Below, one piece after another: positions 1-6,247 of a stretch of 8,525 nt of DNA. A program made the translations under genes and the position numbers. Each line of letters opens with the position of its first letter. The first letter of the stretch is position 1. The notes beneath the pieces were generated by a model that did no database searches, was not told the DNA's origin, and saw only the letters and a list, made by a program, of their open reading frames with translations. The DNA is from JBBQKI01 sp038326725 (GTDB taxonomy: Bacteria > Bacteroidota > Bacteroidia > Flavobacteriales > Flavobacteriaceae), in assembly GCA_038326725.1 (NCBI GenBank), contig JBBQKI010000056.1:1-8525 (forward strand). Reading direction: 5' to 3'.

Positions 1-151
1 ACTTCATTTGGGCTTCGCTTAGGCCTGCAATGTTTTTCTGTAATTGGGCTTGAGTGGTGGCATAATAGTTCAACAAGAATTGTTTGTCGTTTTGGGCAAT
101 AGTTGGCAATACTGCTAGGACAAAGAGGATGGAGATGATGAATGTTTTCAT
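1..151 (-). CDS. Exported DinB-like protein, 5' part only
   Basis: The gene starts with ATG at 151 and runs off the left edge, so only 50 codons are visible and no stop is seen. Residues 1-19 look like a signal peptide: MKTF, then a hydrophobic run (IISILFVLAVLPTIA), with probable cleavage just before QNDKQ. The mature start (QFLLNYYATTQAQLQKNIAGLSEAQ) resembles the first helix of DinB/YfiT-superfamily four-helix proteins, where a LL..Y..T...L...I.GLSE.Q pattern is common. That superfamily contains metal-binding thiol-dependent enzymes and many uncharacterised members; secreted versions are frequent in Bacteroidota. The metal-binding histidines would lie outside the window, so the family call is tentative and no reaction can be assigned. 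It lies downstream of, and in the same direction as, the receiver gene, separated by about 245 bases that include repeats, so it is probably a separate transcript. Confidence 0.6.
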   Translation of the reverse strand, partial: MKTFIISILFVLAVLPTIAQNDKQFLLNYYATTQAQLQKNIAGLSEAQMK

Positions 152-200
152 GATTTCTAGTTTATGAGCTTATGAGTTTATTTGGTAAGCAGCAAGTTAC

Positions 201-244
201 GAATTAGTTGGTGAATACGTGAATTAGTGAGTAGTGAGTAGTGA
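201..244. repeat. Short degenerate direct repeats (gaattagt, gtagtga)
   Basis: The 8-mer gaattagt occurs at 201-208 and 221-228 (period 20). It is followed by two tandem copies of gtagtga at 231-237 and 238-244, with a partial copy (tagtga) just before them. The block is low-complexity and noncoding, between the DinB-like gene and the receiver gene. No function can be read from it; simple replication slippage would explain it. Confidence 0.5.
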
Positions 245-295
245 AAGGTTTTGGGTTTTGGAATTTGGGTGCTTGGCTCTTCCTTCTTCTTTTCA

Positions 296-381
296 CCTTC
301 GACTACACTTCCACTACGCTAACTGGAACCGATCACTGGAACCGCTCAGGATGACACCATTCGACTGCGCTCAGGATGACA
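296..381. repeat. Intergenic direct repeat with core cgctcaggatgaca
   Basis: The 14-mer cgctcaggatgaca is present perfectly at 343-356 and 368-381 (period 25). The second copy is preceded by ttcgact (360-366), which also occurs at 298-304 at the far side of the first copy. Inside the first unit a 10-mer, actggaaccg, is repeated at 322-331 and 335-344 (period 13). Read on the minus strand each unit begins TGTCATCCTGAGCG, which resembles a family of short dispersed intergenic repeats that I recall from many Bacteroidota and other genomes; that wider link is from memory and was not searched. The block lies just past the receiver stop codon and is more GC-rich than the AT-rich intergenic DNA elsewhere in the window. 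Confidence 0.65.
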
Positions 382-396
382 GGTACTTTGTTTTCC

Positions 397-789
397 CTAT
401 GCTTGCTTCGCTGAATAAGATAATGAGATATCATCTATTTTTTTAAGGAGGACATCCATGTTAAAGGGTTTTGACAAAAAAGCATCGGCCCCGGCGCGGA
501 GGCAAATGGGCGCTGCTTCATGATGGGCGGACATCATCAATATGGGCACATCTGAGGTATCCATGTTATTCTTTAGCCGTGTGCAAACATCGGTACCATT
601 CACCCCCGAAATAAGCATGTCCAGCAAGACTAGGTCGATTTTCTTTTTTTGTATCGTCTTTTCCGCATTGGCGGGGTTCTGCAGCACGGTTACTTCATAA
701 CCTTTAAAATTAAGTATATCCTTTAGCATGACGCCTATGATGGCATCATCGTCCACTACCAATATGTTTTTCATCTTTTCCATTTTCAT
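397..789 (-). CDS. Single-domain response regulator (CheY-like receiver)
   Basis: This 130-residue protein is a lone receiver domain with no DNA-binding or enzymatic output. It has the acidic cluster D13-D15 (LVVDDD), the phosphoacceptor Asp57 (LVLLDMLISG), the conserved Ser87 (LMMSAHH) and Lys107 in the FLSKPF motif, so it should accept a phosphoryl group and switch conformation. The gene begins six bases after the stop of the large CheB-CheR-histidine kinase and is almost certainly co-transcribed with it, making that kinase the likely phosphodonor. With no output domain it probably acts by protein-protein contact or as an intermediate in a phosphorelay. The start is uncertain: ATG codons at 789, 783 and 774 are all in frame. 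The last gives MKNILVVDDD, the more usual length for the family, and no Shine-Dalgarno decides between them. The protein ends in SAKQA, just past the last receiver helix. Confidence 0.93.
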   Translation of the reverse strand: MKMEKMKNILVVDDDAIIGVMLKDILNFKGYEVTVLQNPANAEKTIQKKKIDLVLLDMLISGVNGTDVCTRLKNNMDTSDVPILMMSAHHEAAPICLRAGADAFLSKPFNMDVLLKKIDDISLSYSAKQA

Positions 790-795
790 TTTTTT

Positions 796-3700
796 TTATG
801 CAATTGAAAGGGTAAAACTGAACACGGAGCCTTTCCCTTTTTCACTTTCTACATTTATAACGCCATTGTGCCGGGTCATGATCTCTTTGGCGAGGTACAG
901 GCCAATCCCAAAGCCAGAATAGGTTTCCTCACTTTTTCCGCCAACCCTATAAAAACGCTTGAAAAGGTTTTCATGGTGTTTTTTGTCTATCCCGATGCCC
1001 TTGTCCTTAACGCTTACCGTTACCAGGTTTTCCCTTGTTTTATAAACTTTTACTATCACCTTTTTGTTTTCCGGAGAATATTTGATAGCATTGGTGATGA
1101 AGTTGATGAGCACTTGCCCCAGCCGGTCCTTATCTGCGTTTACGTAACATTCAAATTCGTGGGAAACCTTGATGTGGTGCTCGGAGATGGTATGGTTTAT
1201 ATCATTGACCGTATTGTCCACAAGTTCATTTATGCTGAATGTTTCCATTTGTAGGCCCAGCCTGTTGTCTTCTATACGCGAAACATCGAGCATTTCGGAT
1301 ATCAAACGGGTTAGCCGGGCTACCTGGTTGTCTATGCGCTCCAATGAAGGTTTTAGTGGTAGGGTTTCTAAGGCCACGGCTTTATCGCCCAACATGTTCA
1401 GCAGCAATTGCACATATCCTTTTATGGAGGTTATAGGGGTCTTTAACTCATGGCTCACCATTTTCAGGAAATCCTCTTTGCGTTTTTCCTCTTCCTTCAG
1501 TTTTTGTATTTCGGTGGTGGCCGTGATCCACATGGTAATTTTTCCCGTTTCGTTCTTCACCGGCGAGGCGCGGGTAAGATGCCAAATATACTCGCCGTTC
1601 TTGTTGCGGCATTGCATTTCCATTTCTAGGTCGTTCCCCGTCCGAAATGAATGGCGCAAGCGGGCGTTGAACACTATAAGTTCATCCGTCAGTAACAGGC
1701 CTTGCCAGCCCAAGTCTTTCAGTTCTTCAAAAGAGAGGCCCGAATAATCCAACCAGTTCTTGTTAAAATAGAATACTCTGCCCTTGGGACTGGCAGTGCT
1801 GATTTTATCGGGCATGAGCTCTGCAAGCTCCCTGAAATTGCTCTCGCTTTCCCTTATTTTTTTGTTGTATTCGGCCTGGGGGGTCACTTCGGAGGCAATA
1901 ACGACCACACCTATGATATTGCCTTCAATGTCCCTATGGGGCTGGTACATTAAATTGTAATAAACCAGTTGACGCTTTCCATCCCTTAACATGTATATGG
2001 GGAATTCATATTCAGACTCGGAATTGCCGGTGCGGTACACCTTCAAAATAAGCTTGTCAAGTCCAGATTCAATGATTTCGGGGAGGAATTGGAACACCGA
2101 TTTTCCAAGCAAATCTTTTCCCTTGCCCCAGCTTTCCAAAATAGCATCGTTGGCAGTAGTTAGAATCATATCATCTCCTTCAAAAAGGGCCATCTGAGAG
2201 GAGGAGGAATAGATCATTTCGTGGTAGCGACGCTCGCTTGCTATGAGTTTTTCTTTGGCCGCTTTCTTTTCGGAAATATCTTCGATGGCCAGCAAGATCA
2301 GTTTTTCCGAATTGTTTTTGCTGTTTATTTCCCGGGCGTTCAGCAATAAGCTGAGCTGGCCAATTTTTGGAAAATCGTGGGTTACCTCAAAATCGTTAAG
2401 CTTGCCTTTTTCTGTAAGGATTTCTTCTATCAAAGTGCGAAGCCGTGGGATGTTCCATTGTTTATCGCCCAGTTCGAAGATGAACTTGCCCTCGGTTTCT
2501 TCTTCGTTTGTGCGAAAAAATTTATAGTAAGCTGAATTTGCCGTCTTTACCCTTAAGCGGTTGTCTAGCACCAACAGCGGCTCACGGATGGTTTCCACGA
2601 TTGCCTCGGCATAGTCGCGTGTTTCGGTGACTTGGTCATTCAACTCCACGAGCTCATGATTTAATACGGTGAGTTCTTCATTGGTGCTATGCAGTTCTTC
2701 CTTGCTGGTTTCCAGTTCCTCATTAAGGCTCTGCATTTCTTCATTGTTGCTCTGCAATTCCTCGTTCGCGCTTTGCAGCTCTTCATTGATTGCTTCCTGT
2801 TCTTCGGTTATACCGCGCATATCTTCCCGGTTTTGGGAAAGTTCTTCTTCGAGTTGGTCGACGTATTTGTCTTGATTATTTTTATTGGCTTTGTCCGAAT
2901 TCTTCTTTTGTGCTGGAGTTAAAGCTTCAGCTTCAGAAGGTGGGTTCTTGTGAAAAAGGATGAGGTAATGTGGGTCTGCAAGATTGGGTAAGGGGATGGA
3001 CTCTATTGACAGGCCTTGTTGTTTCCCCTCTATGTTTATTGAGATGTATTCTTTAATTGCCGTTTTGTTTTCCCTTTTTGATTTGTGGATGATGCTGCGC
3101 AGCTCAAAGGCCAATCCACTCTTTGCCATTTTCAATAGGTTATGGCTGGGCTTGCCCGGTTGTTGTTCCAAATATAGTGCGGTATTTCCTCGGAAATGAA
3201 CAATTTCCATAGTTTCATTGACCACCACCCCCACAGGGGCATATTTATTCAGGATTATTTCGTCCGCGCTATGCTGGTAATCGCTCAGGCCATTTTTGGG
3301 TTCAGATTGGACATTGAGTCTGGCAAGGTTTCTTTCCTTTTTCGGCCCCACTAGACTTTCGAATGTGCCCTTTCCTTCTTTTCGTGAAAACAACTTTTCC
3401 TTTTTGTCCATGAGTGTAAATAGGTAGGGGACGCTATTGGCAGTTTCAGATTTGCCCAGCATCAACATACCTTTCGGGTTCAGGGCGAAATGGAATGACG
3501 TAAAAGCCTTTTTTTGGAGGTAGGGTTCCATATAGATAAGCACATTGCGGCAACTTATTAAATCCATTTTGCCAAAGGGGGGATCCGTTAAAAAATTGTG
3601 CATGGCAAACACACAGCGGTTCCGTATCTCTTTGTTGATGAGGAAGCCACCATTGGTTTTGGTGAAAAATTCTTGGAGCCTGTTTTCAGCCAAACCTTCA

Positions 3701-4824
3701 ATTTCGTTAGTATCATAAAAGCCCATCCGTGCTTTTGAAATTGAGGCTTCGCTGATATCGGTGGCGAAAATCTGCAATTTTATATCAGTTTTTTCTATAG
3801 TCTCCATATATTCCATGAGGCACATGGCAATGGAGTACGGCTCCTGCCCCGTACTGCAACCCGCCACCCATATCCGTATGGTGGCGTTCTGCTTGTTATG
3901 GTCGAGTATCTTTGGAAATACCGAGGTGCATAGGTTTTCAAAAGACTTGGCGTCTCGGAAAAAAGAAGTTACCGGGATTAATAAATCTTTGTACAGTTCA
4001 TCCAGTTCGGACATTTGGGACTTTAAATAGGTAAAATAGGCTGATATTTTCTCGATTTTGTGGATTTCCATCCTGCGGCGTATCCTCCGCTGGATGGTGG
4101 CTTGTTTATAATAGGTGAAATCGGTACCCTTATTGGTGCGTAGCAGCGAAAGTATTTGCCTGAAAACGCCTTCCTCTTTTTGGACCAACGTTTTGGGCTT
4201 TGTGCTCTTGCTGCCGTTCTGTTTGGTGATTTCCAGCAATTTTGCCGGGATCTGATCGGGGGGAAGGATAAAATCGGCCATGCCTTCTTGGGAGGCATTT
4301 CGGGGCATGTCGTCATATTCCGCCGAGTCTAGGTCCTGAACCCCGGTGATGCCGCCTTGTTCCTTGATTGCCTTAAGCCCGATGCTGCCATCGTTCCCCG
4401 TACCCGAAAGCACGATACCAATGGAAAACGACTGGTGCACCTCGGCAAGCGATTTGAAAAAAAGATCGATAGGCATGTTCAGCTTGTTCTTTTTTGGCAA
4501 TGGTCTTGGGCTTAGCTCCAAAACTCCGTCGTTGGACATCAATAGTTTGTTGCTGGGGATAATGTAGATATGGTCCGGTTCTACCTTAATGTCATCTGTA
4601 ATTTCCAATACTGGGATTTTGGTAACTCTTTGAAGCAGTTCGGGCAAAATGCTTACGTGGGCTGGGCTTAGGTGCTGTACCAAGACCCAGGCCATGCCTG
4701 AATCCACCGGGATAGCCCCGATTAGGGTTTTGAACGCAGCAAGCCCTCCCGCCGAAGCCCCAACCCCCACCACAGGGAAAAGATTGGCGGATTTTTTAAG
4801 GGTTTTTGTAATTGTTTTTGACAT
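796..4824 (-). CDS. CheB-CheR-PAS hybrid sensor histidine kinase
   Basis: This 1342-residue cytoplasmic multidomain sensor has no signal peptide or membrane segment. Residues about 15-200 are a CheB methylesterase domain with the catalytic triad visible: Ser24 (GASAGG), His51 (VQHLSP) and Asp145 (SGTGNDGS). It lacks CheB's usual N-terminal receiver. Residues about 217-482 are a CheR methyltransferase with T.FFRD (286-291), the SAM-binding WVAGCSTGQEPYS (319-331), ATDIS (354-358) and SCRNVLIYM (424-432). A PAS-like segment (about 520-625) leads into a heptad coiled coil (654-737), then three PAS domains (about 738-855, 864-985, 993-1102). The kinase core has His1125 in the H-box (MVSHELKTP), Asn1245 in the N-box, DKGIGI (1274-1279) and GFGIGL (1304-1309), so it looks active. 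CheB and CheR act on glutamates of chemoreceptors, but no receptor, CheA or CheW gene is visible here, so the substrate is unknown. The adjacent receiver is the likely phosphotransfer partner. Confidence 0.96.
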   Translation of the reverse strand: MSKTITKTLKKSANLFPVVGVGASAGGLAAFKTLIGAIPVDSGMAWVLVQHLSPAHVSILPELLQRVTKIPVLEITDDIKVEPDHIYIIPSNKLLMSNDGVLELSPRPLPKKNKLNMPIDLFFKSLAEVHQSFSIGIVLSGTGNDGSIGLKAIKEQGGITGVQDLDSAEYDDMPRNASQEGMADFILPPDQIPAKLLEITKQNGSKSTKPKTLVQKEEGVFRQILSLLRTNKGTDFTYYKQATIQRRIRRRMEIHKIEKISAYFTYLKSQMSELDELYKDLLIPVTSFFRDAKSFENLCTSVFPKILDHNKQNATIRIWVAGCSTGQEPYSIAMCLMEYMETIEKTDIKLQIFATDISEASISKARMGFYDTNEIEGLAENRLQEFFTKTNGGFLINKEIRNRCVFAMHNFLTDPPFGKMDLISCRNVLIYMEPYLQKKAFTSFHFALNPKGMLMLGKSETANSVPYLFTLMDKKEKLFSRKEGKGTFESLVGPKKERNLARLNVQSEPKNGLSDYQHSADEIILNKYAPVGVVVNETMEIVHFRGNTALYLEQQPGKPSHNLLKMAKSGLAFELRSIIHKSKRENKTAIKEYISINIEGKQQGLSIESIPLPNLADPHYLILFHKNPPSEAEALTPAQKKNSDKANKNNQDKYVDQLEEELSQNREDMRGITEEQEAINEELQSANEELQSNNEEMQSLNEELETSKEELHSTNEELTVLNHELVELNDQVTETRDYAEAIVETIREPLLVLDNRLRVKTANSAYYKFFRTNEEETEGKFIFELGDKQWNIPRLRTLIEEILTEKGKLNDFEVTHDFPKIGQLSLLLNAREINSKNNSEKLILLAIEDISEKKAAKEKLIASERRYHEMIYSSSSQMALFEGDDMILTTANDAILESWGKGKDLLGKSVFQFLPEIIESGLDKLILKVYRTGNSESEYEFPIYMLRDGKRQLVYYNLMYQPHRDIEGNIIGVVVIASEVTPQAEYNKKIRESESNFRELAELMPDKISTASPKGRVFYFNKNWLDYSGLSFEELKDLGWQGLLLTDELIVFNARLRHSFRTGNDLEMEMQCRNKNGEYIWHLTRASPVKNETGKITMWITATTEIQKLKEEEKRKEDFLKMVSHELKTPITSIKGYVQLLLNMLGDKAVALETLPLKPSLERIDNQVARLTRLISEMLDVSRIEDNRLGLQMETFSINELVDNTVNDINHTISEHHIKVSHEFECYVNADKDRLGQVLINFITNAIKYSPENKKVIVKVYKTRENLVTVSVKDKGIGIDKKHHENLFKRFYRVGGKSEETYSGFGIGLYLAKEIMTRHNGVINVESEKGKGSVFSFTLSIA
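2668..2787 (-). repeat. 21-bp in-frame repeat encoding coiled-coil heptads
   Basis: Within the large kinase gene, residues 680-719 consist of successive seven-residue units of the form NEELQSA, NEELQSN, NEEMQSL, NEELETS, KEELHST, NEELT. At DNA level this is a degenerate repeat of period 21 with nearly six copies. The regular spacing of Leu/Met and the acidic and polar positions predict a parallel coiled coil joining the CheB-CheR half to the PAS-kinase half. A segment of this kind is characteristic of CheB-CheR-PAS fusion proteins in general. Because the copies are similar, repeat number could vary between strains. Confidence 0.85.
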
Positions 4825-4829
4825 TTTTG

Positions 4830-4845
4830 ATAAAATGCATTTTAT
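4830..4845. promoter_or_regulatory. Perfect 16-bp palindrome next to the kinase start
   Basis: The sequence ATAAAATGCATTTTAT is its own reverse complement. It lies five bases upstream of the ATG of the CheB-CheR kinase, inside its presumed 5' leader. Direct copies of ttttgat occur at 4825-4831 and 4845-4851, overlapping each end. It could be a dimeric repressor site or an mRNA hairpin covering the ribosome-binding region. AT-only outer arms in AT-rich DNA weaken the case, so this is a candidate only. Confidence 0.35.
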
Positions 4846-4949
4846 TTTGATTAAAGATAAGTTAATTCAAATATGCTATTTGAGGGTCCAAGTTTTATTA
4901 ACTAAATTTTATGAATTGAAATATTTTTAAGTTAAACAATAACACAAGA

Positions 4950-4983
4950 TTTTAATAAAAAGGCTTAAAACTTTATAACTTTG
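4950..4983 (+). promoter_or_regulatory. Candidate Bacteroidota-type promoter for the amino-sugar genes
   Basis: TAACTTTG at 4976-4983 matches the Bacteroidota -7 consensus TAnnTTTG exactly. The -33 position has only a weak TTTT (4950-4953) at 22-base spacing in place of TTTG. Transcription would start near 4990, leaving a leader of roughly 35 bases before the ATG at 5025. It would serve the aminotransferase and, by read-through, the dehydratase. Confidence 0.45.
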
Positions 4984-5024
4984 GAATTTACAAAAAAATT
5001 TTGAAACCATACGCAAATTTGGAC

Positions 5025-6221
5025 ATGCAAAAATCCCGCATATACCTTTCTTCCCCACACATGGGCGGTACCGAAAAAGATTATGTAAACGAAGCATTTG
5101 AAACCAATTGGATAGCCCCTTTAGGCCCGAACGTTACAGCTTTTGAAACTTCCATTGAAAGTTACTTGGGAGAAGACAGGCATGTGGCCGCCTTGAGCTC
5201 TGGCACCGCAGCAATTCATTTGGCCTTGATACTGCTGGGGGTAGAGCGTGGCGATGAAGTGATTTGCCAAAGCCTAACGTTTTCCGCTTCTGCAAACCCC
5301 ATTATGTATTTGGGGGCAACACCTGTGTTTGTTGATAGCGAACCCGAAACTTGGAACATCTGTCCGCATTATTTGGAAATGGCAATCAATGACAGTATGG
5401 TGAAAGGGAAAAAACCAAAGGCCATTATTGCTGTCCATCTGTACGGGATGCCCTATAAGGTAGATGAAATAAACGCACTTTCAAAAAAATATGGAATCCC
5501 GGTTATCGAAGATAGCGCCGAGGCTTTGGGAAGTACTTATAAAGGTAGGAAGTGCGGTACTTTTGGAGATATATCCATCCTCTCTTTTAACGGGAATAAA
5601 ATTATCACCACTTCCGGCGGCGGGGCCTTGATATCTAAAGATGAAAAGGTAAAAAAGAAGGCGGTTTTTTTGGCCACACAAGCGCGGGACGAAGCTCCAC
5701 ATTATCAGCACAGCGAGATTGGGTACAACTACCGCCTCAGCAATGTTTGCGCGGGAATAGGGCGGGGACAGATGGAAGTGTTAGACAAGCACGTTGCTTT
5801 GCGCAGGAAGAACCACGATTTTTATACGCGATTGTTTGCCAATATAGACGGGGTGGAAATTTTTAATGAATTCAATTACGATTGCGTATCAAATCATTGG
5901 CTTAGTTGTATTACCTTTGACTCTACAGTATTAGGTAAAGGTTTTCCAGCAAAATTGCAAGAAGCCTTAGAAACCGAAAATATTGAAAGCAGGCCCCTTT
6001 GGAAACCCATGCATTTGCAACCCGTTTTTAAGTCATCACCTTTTTACGGTGGCAAGGTTGCAGAAGACTTGTTCACCAATGGACTGTGTTTGCCCTCAGC
6101 ATCAAACCTCACCTCGGCTGATAGGGGTCGCATCCAAAAAACGATTATAAAGAAACTCCCCAATCAAAATTTTCATACTATAACAACTTCGCAATTTCTT
6201 AAAGGTGGATTGAAGCCATAG
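5025..6221 (+). CDS. DegT/DnrJ/EryC1/StrS-family sugar aminotransferase
   Basis: This is a PLP-dependent aminotransferase (398 residues from ATG 5025) that probably transfers an amino group from glutamate to C4 of a UDP-4-keto-6-deoxy sugar. Numbered from this ATG, the PLP site has SSGTAA (58-63, phosphate binding), Asp163 in EDSAEALGS (pyridine nitrogen) and Lys192 in SFNGNK (Schiff base). The C-terminal RPLWKPMHLQPVF block is typical of the PglE/EpsN/LegC branch that acts on UDP- or GDP-linked keto sugars. An in-frame TTG at 5001 would add eight residues. ATG 5025 is preferred because family members usually begin a few residues before the LSSPHMGG motif, and because a candidate promoter at 4976-4983 leaves too short a leader for the TTG. 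The dehydratase 26 bases downstream would make its substrate. The exact sugar and nucleotide are inferred from this pairing; a role in pseudaminic or legionaminic acid synthesis is less likely without further pathway genes. Confidence 0.92.
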   Translation: MQKSRIYLSSPHMGGTEKDYVNEAFETNWIAPLGPNVTAFETSIESYLGEDRHVAALSSGTAAIHLALILLGVERGDEVICQSLTFSASANPIMYLGATPVFVDSEPETWNICPHYLEMAINDSMVKGKKPKAIIAVHLYGMPYKVDEINALSKKYGIPVIEDSAEALGSTYKGRKCGTFGDISILSFNGNKIITTSGGGALISKDEKVKKKAVFLATQARDEAPHYQHSEIGYNYRLSNVCAGIGRGQMEVLDKHVALRRKNHDFYTRLFANIDGVEIFNEFNYDCVSNHWLSCITFDSTVLGKGFPAKLQEALETENIESRPLWKPMHLQPVFKSSPFYGGKVAEDLFTNGLCLPSASNLTSADRGRIQKTIIKKLPNQNFHTITTSQFLKGGLKP

Positions 6222-6247
6222 TTGTAATTTGAACCACCCAATATATC

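Noticed and set aside
296..381. CRISPR array
   Set aside because: Only two copies of the core are present, spaced 25 bases with an 11-base interval and nested sub-repeats; there is no regular spacer and no cas gene.
234..446. Possible plus-strand 70-residue coding region
   Set aside because: It spans the intergenic repeats and the antisense of the receiver's 3' end, and its translation shows no recognisable domain.
1169..1747. Possible plus-strand 192-residue coding region
   Set aside because: It is the antisense shadow of the histidine kinase core and third PAS domain, with a Ser/Phe-rich composition typical of antisense frames.
4023..4316. Possible minus-strand 97-residue coding region
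   Set aside because: It lies inside the CheB-CheR kinase gene in another frame of the same strand; the main frame has clear domain motifs throughout.
5001..5024. TTG start adding eight residues to the aminotransferase
   Set aside because: An ATG at 5025 fits the family's usual N-terminus and the candidate promoter spacing better, and no Shine-Dalgarno supports the TTG.
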